Shown here piece after piece: positions 11,871 to 24,075 of a stretch of DNA of 64,000 nucleotides. A program made the position numbers and the translations under genes. Positions within the stretch are counted from its first letter, which is position 1; each line of letters starts with the position of its first letter. The stretch covers positions 460,433,197 through 460,497,196 of the forward strand of contig NC_066581.1 in NCBI RefSeq assembly GCF_024323335.1, in the 5' to 3' direction. The notes under the pieces are model-generated. The model ran no database searches. It saw only the letters and a program-made list of their open reading frames with translations, and had not been told where the DNA came from. This stretch comes from Lathyrus oleraceus. Lineage: Eukaryota > Streptophyta > Magnoliopsida > Fabales > Fabaceae.

Positions 11871-12953
11871 CTAGTCATAACGACTCTGAACCCATTCAAC
11901 CTCAGTCAACTTGGCTTCCATCAAGACTCTGATTGATGGGATCTCAATCTCCACAGGGAGCACAGCCCCCATGCCAGACACAAGAGAAAAAGGGGTTGCC
12001 CTTGTTGAAGTGCGGACAGATGTACAATAACCATGCAAAGCAAATGACAACATCTCATGCCAATCTTTGTACGTAACAATCATCTTCTGAATAATCTTCT
12101 TAATGTTCTTGTTAGCAGCTGCAATAGCCCCATTCATCTTGGGTCTATAAGGAGAAGAATTATGATGTTCAATCTTGAACTCGCTACACAGCTCTTTCAT
12201 CATCTTGTTGTTCAAGTTAGATCCATTATCAGTAATGATCTTGTCTGGAAAACCATATCGGCATATGATTTGATTCTTGATAAACTTCACAACCACCTTC
12301 CTGGTCACATTTGCATACGATGCGGCTTCAACCCACTTGGTGAAGTAATCAATAGCTAAGAGAATAAAACGGTGACCGTTTGATGCCTTTGGTTCTATCA
12401 TGCCAATCATGTCAATTCCCCACATGGAGAAAGGCCTTGGTGATGAAATAACATTCAGAAGTGTCGGGGGAATATGAATCTTATCCGCATAAATCTGACA
12501 CTTGTGGGATTTCTTCATATATTTGCAGCAGTCAGACTCCATTGTCATCCAATAGTAGCCTGCTCTCAACATCTTCTTTGCCATGGCATGTACATTGGAA
12601 TGAGTACCAAATGAACCCTCATGGACTTTAGTCATCAACAGGTCTGCTTCGTGTCTATCCATGCATCTGAGCAGAACCATGTCAAAATTCCTCTTATAAA
12701 GCACATCACCATTAAGGTAGAAACTGCCAGATAATCTCCTCAAAGTCTTCCTGTCTTTAACAGATGCCCCAGGCGGGTACGTCTGACTTTGGAGAAAGCA
12801 CTTGATATCATAATACCATGGGTTATTATCTTTCACTTCTTTAACTGCAAATACATGAGCTGGTCTTTCCAAGCGCATCACAGTGATATTGGGGACTTCA
12901 TTCCAATATTTCACCATAATCATTGATGCAAGCGTAGCAAGAGAATCTGCCAT
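11871..12953 (-). CDS. Ogre-1 integrase (catalytic residue lost)
   Basis: A 360-residue frame. Residues ~1-100 are the linker from the second RNase H. Residues ~105-155 are the HHCC zinc region, with histidines at 111 and 118 and the last cysteine at 152; the expected third ligand is serine 149. The DDE core follows: Asp181 in WGIDMIG and Asp242 in TDNGSN. The glutamate expected 36 residues after Asp242 is Ala278 (NGAIAAANK), whereas Ogre-2 has NGAVEAANK. Integrase joins the cDNA ends to the target DNA. With no catalytic Glu and one zinc ligand missing, this copy should be inactive. The first Met is only where the frame opens; the real protein is cut from a polyprotein. Confidence 0.92.
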   Translation of the reverse strand: MADSLATLASMIMVKYWNEVPNITVMRLERPAHVFAVKEVKDNNPWYYDIKCFLQSQTYPPGASVKDRKTLRRLSGSFYLNGDVLYKRNFDMVLLRCMDRHEADLLMTKVHEGSFGTHSNVHAMAKKMLRAGYYWMTMESDCCKYMKKSHKCQIYADKIHIPPTLLNVISSPRPFSMWGIDMIGMIEPKASNGHRFILLAIDYFTKWVEAASYANVTRKVVVKFIKNQIICRYGFPDKIITDNGSNLNNKMMKELCSEFKIEHHNSSPYRPKMNGAIAAANKNIKKIIQKMIVTYKDWHEMLSFALHGYCTSVRTSTRATPFSLVSGMGAVLPVEIEIPSIRVLMEAKLTEVEWVQSRYD

Positions 12954-13183
12954 CCGATTCTCATCTCGAGGAATATGATGGAAGTCAACCTTAGTAAAGA
13001 AAGTTGAAATCCTCCTCGCATAATCTCTGTATGGGATGAGGCCAGGCTGATTCGTCTCCCATTCACCCTTAATCTGATTAACAACAAGGGCCTAATCACC
13101 ATAAACATCAAGATGTTTGATCCTAAGATCAATACATTCCTCCAAACCCATTATACAGGCCTCATACTCCACCATATTGGCTG

Positions 13184-13221
13184 ACATCAAGATGTTTGAT
13201 CCTAAGATGTTTGATCCTAAG
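13184..13221. repeat. templated filler DNA at a deletion scar
   Basis: ACATCAAGATGTTTGATCC and the next 6 bp (13184-13208) duplicate 13105-13129 in direct orientation. A shorter second copy (GATGTTTGATCCTAAG, 13206-13221) follows at once. Ogre-2 has a normal RNase H stretch of about 50 bp at this place. This is the pattern of copied-in filler during end joining. Confidence 0.8.
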
Positions 13222-13554
13222 GAGTAATAATCACTGCCCCAATACCATTTCCATATTGATTAACATCACCATCAAACACCATGCCCCATCGGGAACCAGG
13301 CTCTGGCCCTTCATCGAGCATAGGCTCATCACAATCTTTCATCTTCAAATACAAAATCTCCTCATCTGGGAAGTCGTACTGAACAGACTGATAATCTTCA
13401 ATTGGTTGATGTGCCAAATGGTCAGCCAAGATACTACCTTTAATAGCTTTCTGAGCTCGATACTCAATGTCATACTCAGATAAAAACATCTTCCAACGGG
13501 AAATCCTCCCAGTTAAAGCAGGTTTCTCAAAGATATACTTGATTGGATCCATTT

Positions 13555-13559
13555 TAGAT
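13555..13559. repeat. target site duplication of Ogre-2, left copy
   Basis: TAGAT before the LTR start at 13560. The right copy is TGGAT at 29710-29714. The uninterrupted sequence in Ogre-2's own pol (near 24005) reads TTTTGGATATCAACC, which supports a 5-bp duplication with one later substitution in the left copy. Confidence 0.85.
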
Positions 13560-16467
13560 TGTAGCGGGGTATTTGTTACCTTAGATGTATTGATTAAATC
13601 AAAAGTAAATCATACAATTCGAGTCGCCACCGCACTTCTATTTATCCAAGGGAAAGGTTAGAAAGAGAACAAAAACCGAGAAGTTTTATCAAATCAAAAA
13701 CTAATAAAAATGTCAGAGATCTGGGTAAGGGGGTTGGTTATGCAATGGGAAGGTTTTAAGCACCCAAAACATCCTTAGTACTCTAAGGGAGTCCTTTTTA
13801 CAAATGTTGTATGGTAGGTTGGTAGTTGTGAAAATATTTGTGCAAACATGATTGGGGAGATGGGAAAAGAATATACAAGTTATTTACAATTTTGTTGTTT
13901 GAATGGATAAACCCATTGCCTACGTACCATCTTAAAAATGTAGGTTCAAAACCTCGTAGTTCGGGGTAAAAATCTCAAAATAAGTTGGTGAATTGATTGC
14001 TTAAAATCCTTAAGGTCTTTTGTTATCAAAGGGAGAAAACTCAACCTAAACCACAAATCCACCATGTGAGGAGAGCTTCAACATACTAGTGAGGGATCCA
14101 CCCTATAATAAGTATGGAAGACTTATAGTCCAATCACTAGGGATACATGTGAGATTTATATCAACCACTATGATAACTCAAACCTATGGCTAATGTTTAT
14201 GAAAAAGGTTTTAACAAAAGTGGTCATTGGAACCACAAAAATGGATTGAGTGAGTTGTATTTACAAGTTAAAAGTATTCACAAAATGAAGTCAAAGTTGA
14301 CTTAAGATTCAATTTAAAATAAGTATTATGAAAAGAGTTTGAAAAATCACAGGCGTAGTGCCTAGGTTTCTAATTTTGAAAGCAATGTTAATGTTTGCAC
14401 AACAAGTTTGGCTTAGGTTAGAGGGGACAGAAGAAGAGAAGGGCTAGGTCCTAAACATGCAAAGATGGGAGAAGATAAATAAAACCACTTGGAGTTCCCT
14501 TCTTGAGATCATAAAGATGAACCAAGTTGCTCCTTTTCTTTGGACTTAGCAAGCAATAAGAAATTAACTCAAGCAATCAAGCAAATATTCAATAAAGCTC
14601 CTATGATCCTCTAATTTGGATTTGTCACTCTTATCTTGGATGCTCATGACAATGGTCTTTCTAATAGCTCAGGTTTGGTATCCCTATCACAAGAACACGC
14701 AAATCAAAAAGTTCGACAATGCAATAAAAAGAATGGACAACAGTGAGTTTAGAATTAGGAGTCCTTTCATTCATCTTTCAAGATTAAGCATTCTAAAGAC
14801 ATGAGGCCTACTTGCTCTTCAACATATTTAGCATTCTAAAGGCACGAGGCCTAGTTGCTCTTGAAACTCCATTTAGCATAGGTAAGGTCCTAAATCTAAG
14901 TCCTTTCTCCATTTGCATTGGGGTTCAAACATACAAAAACAAAACAAGCACAAGGTAATAGTATATACACAATAATGTGCTCAAGTGAGCAAAAGGAAAA
15001 TTGCATTAACATAAACATGAGCTCAAGTGAGCAAAGGGCAAAGACAAATGAATTAATGAGAAAGAAATTAAATTGCATTAAAGTAAATTGCAAGAATTAA
15101 ATGCTTGAATTAAAAGTTAGTGATTAGTAGTTAGTGTTAGTGTGCCATAAGGCAATTTAGCGCTATGTTAAGCAATCGTAAGTGACTAATGTAGTAGTCA
15201 CACCTATCTGAGGCCGGTCAATAAAACTATAGGCAAAAAACATAAGTTAGAGATCATGGCTAGTAAGCCAAGCTCATACAACTTGCCATTCTAAAAGAAA
15301 AGGAGAATGACCTTGTATGGTTCTAGGTTTTTTGCTTGACCAAGAAGCAACCTATCTTTAATGCAAAGCAATTCACTTAATCTTTGATCAAGATGAATTT
15401 GATTCGGATCAAAGAAGGTTAAGCCTCTCATATGTCAAGGCTACCCACCAATCATTAACTCATTAGTCAAAAAGAAAAAAGAAGAAGAAGAAGAATGGAA
15501 ATGGAATGTACAAAATTAAAAGTTAAACAACATACCCAACATACATTGACCAAACATGAATGGAATCAACATCAATCAATGGTAAACAGAAGTGAAATGA
15601 AGATTAGAAGTTAAGAAATAACAAAAATATTTTTGGTATTTTTTGGAATTAAAATAATACTTGAAATAAAATAAACAAATAAAGGTCAAACTTCAAATCC
15701 AATTCAAATCAACTTGGAAATGTCCAATTGAATCATCATAAGTCTAACATGGTCAAACAAGGTTTGACAAAAAATTTCATCATTTTTTGAAAACAGAAAC
15801 TAATTTTAAACAATTAAAAATGAAGAAAAATAACATAATCGGATTAAAATCTCAAATAAATCTCAAATCAATTAAGAAATTGATGAGAATATTTTTCATA
15901 GATTCATCATTGTCCAAAGATGTTAAGAAAATATTTTTGGCATTTTTGAATATTGAAAAGTATTTTAAATGAATTAAAAATAACCAGAAAATGAATAATT
16001 CACAAAAAATATTAAATGGAATCACAAAAATAATTAACAATCATTTTTAGAAACAAGAATTCAAGAGAAAAAAATTGCAATTGGTCCCATATTTTTGTGA
16101 TTCCGAATAAAGAAGTTATGAATTTTTAAAATAAAATGGAATAAAAGAAAATTAAAGCAGAAATTAAAAATAGCAAAAATCCTGAGGCGTCAGATCCACT
16201 TCATTAATTGACGTGGCTGATCTGGTGGATGGGAAGCACGCGCATGATGAACCTTGGTCAACAGCGAAACACATTGCATTAAATAAAGTCAATCAAACCA
16301 AAAACCAATATTAGATCTGGAAGAGTGAATCCAAGGGCTCAGGTTCAAACGCGTGGGGACGGTGGTGTACACCACCGTCTTCTCCGGCGAGAAGGCCAGT
16401 TTCGGCCACCTGTTGCAGGTTTTCAAACCTCAACTAAAACACGCGATCTATATAGCATTCAAAAGTT

Positions 16468-16487
16468 GGGGTGATGTACATCACCCC
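16468..16487. repeat. 20-bp perfect palindrome in Ogre-2 LTR
   Basis: GGGGTGATGTACATCACCCC, identical in sequence to those at 39002-39021 and 53123-53142. It lies about 440 bp downstream of the TATA box on the transcribed strand. Confidence 0.88.
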
Positions 16488-16926
16488 TGTAACCTTAATT
16501 TCCACTCAAGATCCCTATAGAGAAAGAAATCTGAGATAGAAAATGAGGTGTTCAATCTGAACTTGTTCAATTCATAAAATTAAAATCACAAATCAATTGC
16601 CTCTCACATGAGGACTTCAGAGATACCAACCAATACAAAAAATGTTCAATATCCAAAAAGATTCGAAGGAAAAAAGTTGGAGTGAAAACCTTTGAACTGC
16701 AGTTTGTGTGGGCTTGATCCAATCCAAATCTTCAGTGCAGCTTGATCTTGAAGTAACAAGGAAGCAAGGCTAAGGAATTTGGAAGCCAAAGATCAACCAA
16801 TGAAGTTGAAATTTGAGCTTGAAAAATGGGGAAAAATTTCAGAATTCCTTTAATGGAGGGTTGGGGATTCAGTTACGCAGAGCTTCAGGCGCCTTTAGGT
16901 TTGTTTTCAAATGAAGCAAGCATGTG

Positions 16927-16934
16927 TATTTATA
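16927..16934 (-). promoter_or_regulatory. TATA box of Ogre-2 3' LTR
   Basis: TATAAATA on the minus strand, with the palindrome CCTGTACAGG at 17000-17009, 66 bp upstream. In the 5' LTR remnant the same palindrome survives (28293-28302), but the TATA side is lost at the foreign LTR junction. Confidence 0.7.
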
Positions 16935-18444
16935 GCAAGAGCTAATGCAATGCATGACAAAACTCGTGTGTGCATGAACTTGGGTCCTCCATGCATGGCC
17001 CTGTACAGGCGCATGTGAGGCCCAAAACCAATTGCATTTGAGTACTTAACACTAATGAATGAAGTTTGGACGTGCAAATGGCAAGGTAATGTAGTGTGCA
17101 AGAAGATTTCACATGTTATGCATAATTGAACCTAAAACTTCACCTCTTCGAAAATGCCATTTGGAAAATTGAAACATAAGCATGTGGGTAATAGTTGGAA
17201 AGGTCTTGACATAAGGAACAAATGTTATGTTTAACAAAAATCCATTTGGATTTGGGAAAATATTGAAAACTGGCCATGAAGTTCAATGTACAAAACATGT
17301 ATTTGAGAAATTTTCCAAAATGGACCAACTTCAAGCCCTTCTGTTTCAATGATCAAAGCCTCAAATGACAAAACCTTCAACATCACAGTTGTAGATCTTT
17401 TCCGGAAAATCAATTTGGACTTAAATTTTGCATCATTTGGATTTTTTATGAGAATGTTATGGGCACTTGAAGTTGGACTTTTTCACATTTCAATGGTTTT
17501 GGTCCAAAGGGACCTATAATGTTTTGTATTATCACATGTATTTATTTTAGTATTATGAAATTTTGTACAACATAGAAATTTACTTAGACATCTTAAACTT
17601 TCCAATTAACTTGGTATCACCTCAAAATCATAAAAAATGAAGGAGTTAGGTCCTTGGGAAGTTGACCCAAAATTAGGGTTTCAGTCAAAATGACATATAA
17701 TGTTTTGAAATGAATGATGACCTTACAAGTTTAAAATGGTTTTTTTATGAACATGAAAGTTGTTAATATGGTGATTAAGAACATTGTTTCTCTTGGGGTA
17801 ATCTTAATTTGATAAACACATCAAATGTTACGTCTCAGTGGATTTCAAAATAGTTAGATGAATTGACTGATCAACTTCTCAAAGCCCAACTTCAAATATT
17901 GATGAATTAATGATTGAGGATACTCACATAGGCTCATATATGCATAAAATGATGAATGAAAGAACTTCCCTTGATTGTATTTGATCATGGGTTGAGGTTG
18001 CTTCATGAGCAAGGCACAGTCAATGCACGGTTGAATTAGGGTTTCCTTGGGAAACAATCCTCAAGCCCTTTGGTTTATCTTGATCAAATTGACAAATTGA
18101 GATATTTAGGAGGCATATATGATGATTGAGAGCTTTCGGAACCATTGTCATGCTTGCTTTCACTTTCATCTGGCCACTTCAATGGGTATAGGAGCCTTGG
18201 ATCACATGACTGCTTGAGCTTCAAAACAAACAAAGCTAGTGACATATTTTTGTGCTTTTGGTTAGTAAACAAAATAGGAAAAGCAATAATATACAATTCA
18301 AGCATGCTTGGTGGTCTCAAACCAACTCACACAAATCCCAACCCAAGGGTAAAGGAGCCAAGATGCTATGATCCTTGAGGCAAATGCAAATGAGCAATGT
18401 TATGATGCCATGAGGGATCTTAGGGTCAAAATTAGGGTCTTATA

Positions 18445-21400
18445 GATGCCCCTATTTAAGGTCATTCTAGCCGGAGATATGAAGGTTAAATTCTTCGTCT
18501 CGACGAGGTAGAATGGGCTTAAATAATAACAAAGAGACTAATTTTGGTCCCTAAGAGACCTCATGATGCAAATGTATGTATGCAAAAGTTAATACTTTAT
18601 GGGGATATATGTACACAAAGAAATCAGGAGAAACTGAAAATCCAAAGGAGTAATACACTCACTAGGGAGACAGAGACTCTAGGGGAGTAAAGGGTAAAAA
18701 ATGCGTGAGATGGTCACGACTTGAAACTTGCTGAGAGACACGAAGGGATTCCATGAGAATAAATCAATGGAAAGACTCGAGCGGAGGCAAGGATGCATGT
18801 ATTGGGGAATATGCCAATACAACAAACTATCCACAAAGGATACTTCGGATAAAAGTCCAGACTCGGATGGGGAATATCTAGAAAGGGATTCAGCCGAGGA
18901 AGAAACAATGAGATATTACCGGCTACTGGGTAATAAGCTCAAAGAGACATGTGATCAAAACACCGGTATAAGGGTGAAAGGGAAACATGCTCATGGAGAA
19001 AGAATATCTAAGACCGGTATAAAGGTGAGAGATATCGATCTTCCGAACATCTGAGGAAAACCTAAAAGGTATACTTCAACTCAGGAAAATATAACTCCCC
19101 AGGGGACAAATAGTCATAATAGGGAGCAGAAAGGAAGGAACACCAGGGATACCGGTTACTGGGCATATAATAGGTGACCAACCAGGCGTGAATTGGGGAA
19201 TACTTCAAAGACACTCATCATCCGAAAGGAGGGCTGAAAAAGCGAACTCGATTACAGGATGGACATTCGATTCCATAAGAACATACGAATCTTACTCAAT
19301 TGGGGAAGGAAAAGACTTCGACTGAAGAGCGCATGAGATATATATTATCTATTACCGTCAGAACATAGATAACATACTCGCATGGAAGATTATCCACAAC
19401 CGGTTACTGGGTTAATAAAGGATAAATCGACCAAAAAGAAAGGACATCGGGATACCAGTTACTGGGTATAAAATGATGACCAATCACGGGGAGAAACAAA
19501 CATTACCAAACAAGGGTAAATGAAAGATGACTCGCTGGGGATAAATTACTTAATTAGAGCAATTATCCAAGAGATATATCACCGGTTACTGGGTGGTTAC
19601 TCAAAACTGAAGGAATATCAATACCGAATACTGGATAAAGATAACCAAGAAGGAGGGAATTACATCTATCGATTACTGGGTAGAAAACCACAGAAGACAA
19701 TACCTGTCGTCGGTTAGGACGAACAAAAAGGTTTAACTCTGCACGGGGATAAAATGGGGTTTACAACTACCGGTTACTGGGTAGTAAACCACATAAATAG
19801 GACTTACAACTATCGATTACTAGGTAGAAGGCCACAACATCCGCTGGGGAGAGAATGAACAATTACTATTTTCTGAGTAATTGATCACCTGAACCATAGG
19901 GAAGTGCAGGGGAAATGACAAAAGGGAGTCATTCTAGGAACAAACTAGAGAGACACAATGAAGCAAGACTCAACCCAATGAGGATATAACTCAGGAGAGT
20001 AATTCCATCCCAATACTTATACAGGGAGGAAACTGAAACAAAAATCATCCACGAGGACATAACTCAGTGGGGAATATGGAAGAAAGGATAAACACTTTCT
20101 ACCTATAGGGCTGACGCTATATGGAGAGATCAAACACAACCGTCTGCTTGGGGAATGATATTTCACCGCTAGCAAGAGATAACAAACAAAGATATATGGC
20201 AAAGAATGCAACATGAATATTTGAATGCTATAATTATGCATGTATATGTGTGGTTTATGTATGATTAATGCTGCCAAACAGACATATCTAACAGAAACAA
20301 GTCCAAGAATCAATGGAAACACATCCGGTACAACATCTCAAAAGGGAAAGCCAAGCCCACGGAGACATCCAATCTGGTGGGGGCAACAAATACCAGGAAA
20401 CCAATCACCGCTGAGGATCGAGCGAAATTGCTGCCAGGGACAAAGATCACTACTAGGGGAACAAGCAGGATCACCGGGGATCAGAGAGCGCTGTTGGGAA
20501 TAAGCAAAGGGTCACAACCACCAAAATTGGGGATCTTCCAACAGTACGCAGAGACATGGATAAAACCAGTCATTGGAGAACTCTACTGGAGATCTTATCA
20601 GGGGATGATGTGGAATTCCGTAGGGAACAACCATTAAACAAGAGCACATCAAATCAAACATTCACTTCTATCCACCGAGAGAAACATCTCTGCTGCAGAG
20701 AAGGCGAACCAGTCACTCCACTAGGAAGGAATCAACACATCTTCCTCGAAGTTCCGAAGCCAAACTAACATCAGGTGGAGCCTTAGCTGGGGAAGCTACC
20801 CGGATAAGATCCATCGAAGAAGTAACTCTACTGGGGAGCTTATCAAAAGGGAAGATATGAAACTCTGTTGGGAATAACCACCGAACAGAAATTCCAATAA
20901 TCACCAAATTTCCTCATATATGTTGGAGAAACATCTCTGCCGAGGAGAAGGAGGAACACCGCTCCGCTGGGGATAGAAAATAAACATTTTCATCACCCGT
21001 GCTACGAGGAGGAAACTATCGGATGAGGAGGAAGTAACAATAATCAGGCTCCAATCAGGCAACTCCACTAGGGGAAATCGCTGGTGACTGAACCGGGGAT
21101 AACCTGTAGGCGATCAGCTGGAGATATCTTGCTGGTGACCAAACTGGGGAAGTCTAATGTGAGCAACCCTGCTGAGGATGAACGGTAGGAAAACCTGCTG
21201 GAGATCAATGTTTGCGAATCTGCTAGAAGATAAGCTACAAACCAATCTTGTTGAAAATTCCCCTCATGTTGGGATTTCCTGCTCACTCTAAGAGAGATTA
21301 CCAATCTTAATAAGGGAATACCAACTTCCTCGAAAAAAATAGCATGTCAATTTATCAATCTATAAGGGAATTTAGGTTAATCCACACAAGAGATGAAAAC

Positions 21401-22197
21401 CATATAATTGATAAAACACCGATGCTAGATCCAGACTCACTGGGGAGCTAGAAGACTGAGACCAAACTCCAGACACTCTGGGGACTTTGGTGGTGTATTA
21501 CCTTTCTCTGCACTCATGGACGAGACAACATGAAAGATGATGAAAAAGATACAAAGATGCTAGGAATATGACCAAATGTATTACCCTTTTGGAGATCATA
21601 CTATCCTGGGGAGAGCACTGAAGATGTTCCAATTATCCTTTTCAGTCTTTTGTGAATGTTCACTTTGTTTAAAAACAATTTATAAAAACTTTATTTGTTT
21701 AAAACAATGATATTTATCAATTAAAACATGCAAATATTTGTTAAATAGAAACAAATAAGAGTGCAAGGGATTGGATAAAGGCTCAAATTTATTTGATGGA
21801 ATGGTAGTCTGCAAATGGCAAGACTCCATGGATCTTTACAAATTTGAAATTGGTGATATATATTGGAAAAAGGCTACATTGAACAGAATGACCATTTCTC
21901 CACCAACTCTGAATCCAATGTATTTGTAGCTTTAATTGACGATGACTGAGCGAGAATCTTGGACAGAAGACGGTTGATAAACGAAGTCTTGTCAGGATGC
22001 AGTTACTTGCCAAATCCCTAATTTTTGCCTAGATTTCCCCAGGTTGAGGTACTCAATCTAGCGGGATATATATTCATTTTTTATGTCTCTAACTTTTGCT
22101 TGGATCGCCCTTTCGGGTATTCAATCCACCGAGACGCTCATTTTAGCCTAAGCCGCCCTTTCGGGTTTTCAACTTAGCGAGCTATTTTGTTTTTATT
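18445..22197 (-). other. Ogre-2 3' noncoding region
   Basis: About 3.75 kb between the polypurine tract and the integrase stop. Colinear with 8288-11570 but with many indels, which argues against a hidden protein. It repeats the conserved block with CGTCTCGACGAGG near 18497. Copies of CCGGTTACTGGGTA lie near 18916, 19147, 19399, 19452, 19580, 19668, 19760 and 19811. GCTGGGGA-like words occur from 20400 to 21190, including ACTCTACTGGGGA at 20825-20837. Confidence 0.75.
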
Positions 22198-22497
22198 TTA
22201 GGCGAAGTATTTCTTGACTGCATCTGAATTCACAGGACGAGTGAAATCCTCCCCATCCATAGTTGTAAGTGTCAAAGCACCTCCGGAAAAGGCTCTCTTA
22301 ACAACATATGGACCTTCATAGTTTGGAGTCCACTTGCCCCTGGAATCGGGCGCGAAAGATAAGACTTTCTTGAGCACAAGGTCACCTTCTCTGAACACAC
22401 GAGGTTTGACCTTCTTATCAAAGGATGTCTTCATCCTTTGCTGATACAACTGACCATGGCACATGGCAGTTAACCTCTTCTCTTCAATTAAGTTCAA
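22198..22497 (-). pseudogene. Ogre-2 integrase C-terminal module
   Basis: A 99-residue frame following the integrase core after a single stop codon. It opens with the helical linker (LIEEKRLTAMCHGQLYQQRM), then the GPY-type module (KWTPNYEGPYVVKRAFSGGA), and ends ...VKKYFA. It matches the Ogre-1 module at 11571-11771 almost throughout. It is better preserved than in Ogre-1, where this segment has further breaks. Confidence 0.87.
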
Positions 22498-23079
22498 CTA
22501 GTCATAACGACTTTGGACCCATTCAGCCTCAGTCAACTTGGCTTCCATCAGGACTCTCATTGATGGGATCTCAACCTCAACGGGGAGCACATCCTCCATG
22601 CCATAAACAAGAGAGAAAGGGGTTGCCCCTATTGAAGTGCGGACAGATGTACGATAGCCATGCAAAGCAAATGGCAGCATTTCATGCCAATCCTTATACG
22701 TTACAACCATCTCCTGGATAATCTTTTTGATGTTCTTATTAGCAGCTTCAACAGCCCCATTCATCTTGGGTCTATAGGGAGAAGAATTATGATGTGCAAT
22801 CTTGAACTCGCTACACAGCTCTTTCATCATCTTGTTGTTCAAGTTAGATCCATTATCAGTAATGATCTTATCTGGCACGCCATAACCGCATATGAGTTGA
22901 TTCTTGATAAACTTCACAACCATCTGCCTGGTCACGTTTGCATACGATGCCGCTTCAACCCACTTGGTGAAGTAATCAATTGCAACAAGAATAAATGTGT
23001 GACCGTTGGACGCCATTGGCTTTATCATGCCAATCATGTCAATTCCCCACATAGAGAAAGGCCATGGTGATGAAATCAC
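22498..23079 (-). pseudogene. Ogre-2 integrase catalytic core (DDE intact)
   Basis: A 193-residue frame with all three catalytic residues in context: Asp in WGIDMIG, Asp in TDNGSN and Glu in NGAVEAANK, with the D-35-E spacing. The zinc region upstream is gone: compared with Ogre-1, about 186 bp (12518-12703 there) are missing at the junction near 23144, which removes the conserved His and most Cys ligands. A stop codon near 23190 further separates it from RNase H. The core is recognisable, but no complete integrase could be made. Confidence 0.88.
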
Positions 23080-23190
23080 ATTCAGAAGTGTCGGGGGAAT
23101 ATGAATCTTATCCGCATAAATCTGACACTAGTGGCATTTCTTCACGTCGCCATTGAGGTAGAAACTTCCAGATAATCTCCTCAAAGTCTT

Positions 23191-23496
23191 CTAATCTTTA
23201 ATAGATGCCCCAGGCGGGTCAATCTGACTCTGAAGAAAACACTTGATATCATAATACCATAGCTTATCATCCTTCACTTCTTCAACTGCAAATACATGAG
23301 TTGGTCTATCCAAGCGCATCATAGTGATATTGGGGACTCCATTCCAGAATTTCACCATAATCACCGAAGCAAGCGTAGCAAGAGCGTTTGCCATCCGATT
23401 CTCATCTCGAGGAATATGATGGAAGTCAACCTCAGTAAAGAACGTTGAAATCCTCCTCGCATAATCTATGTATGGGATGAGGCCAGGATGATTCAT
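23191..23496 (-). pseudogene. Ogre-2 RNase H to integrase linker
   Basis: A 101-residue frame covering the tail of the second RNase H (DFHHIPRDENRMANALATLA) and the linker toward the integrase zinc region (WYYDIKCFLQSQIDPPGASI). It ends at an in-frame stop where Ogre-1 has an arginine codon. It joins the frame at 23500 across a single broken codon. Confidence 0.8.
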
Positions 23497-23499
23497 CTC

Positions 23500-23880
23500 T
23501 CATTCACCCTTAATCTGATTAACAACAAGGGCCGAATCACCATAAACATCAAGATGCTTGATCCTTAGATCAATGCATTCCTCCAAACCCATAATACATG
23601 CCTTATACTCCGCCATATTATTCGTGCATTTGAAAGTTACCCTTGCTGTAAAAGGAAAATGTGTGCCCTGAGGAGTAATAATCACTGCCCCAATACCATT
23701 TCCAGGTTGATTTACAGCGCCATCAAACACCATGCTCCATCGGGAACCAGTCTCTGGCCCTTCATCGAGTGTAGGCTTATCGCAATCTTTCATCTTCAAA
23801 TACAGAATCTCCTCATCAGGGAAGTCGTACTGAACAGATTGATAATTCTTAATTGGTTGATGTGCCAAGTGGTCAGCCAA
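23500..23880 (-). pseudogene. Ogre-2 second (archaeal-type) RNase H
   Basis: A 126-residue frame. Residues ~50-70 hold the first catalytic Asp in MVFDGAVNQPGNGIGAVI, ~90-100 the Glu in NNMAEYKACIMG, and ~112-118 the Asp in DVYGDSALVVNQIKGE. These D-E-D motifs and the place between RT-RNase H and integrase fit the additional aRNH domain of Tat retrotransposons. It is intact across the region destroyed in Ogre-1. The frame is closed by a stop on the integrase side and by an upstream stop near 23902. Confidence 0.85.
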
Positions 23881-24075
23881 GATACTGCTTTTAATAGTTT
23901 TCTAGCCTCGATACTCAATATCATACTCAGACAACAGAATCTGCCAACGGGCAATCCTCCCAGTTAAACCAGGCTTCTCAAAGATATACTTGATTGGATC
24001 CATTTTGGATATCAACCAAGTCGTATGATTCAAAATATACTGGCGTAAGCGCTTAGCAGCCCAAGCTAAAGCACA

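Larger units (their letters stand above)
12954..13559 (-). pseudogene. Ogre-1 RT connection and second (archaeal-type) RNase H, damaged
   Basis: The open part is 13217-13552 (111 residues): the end of the RT-linked region (DPIKYIFEKPALTGRISRW), then the start of the second RNase H typical of Tat elements, seen as MVFDGDVNQYGNGIGAVIITP. The frame breaks where about 50 bp of the RNase H core is replaced by filler (13184-13221). Beyond the scar the frame resumes toward VDFHHIPRDENRMADSLATL and the integrase. The extra RNase H is known for the Tat clade and digests the RNA of RNA:DNA hybrids. The piece ends at the Ogre-2 insertion; the upstream half of pol continues at 29710. Confidence 0.8.
13560..18444 (-). 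repeat. Ogre-2 3' LTR
   Basis: A 4885-bp LTR; on this strand it starts TGTAGCGGGG and ends GGGTCTTATA (the last CA has become TA). It is followed by the polypurine tract and the conserved 3' noncoding block. The sequence is colinear with the Ogre-1 LTRs but clearly diverged from them, and matches the 5' LTR remnant at 28235-29709 more closely. Confidence 0.92.
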
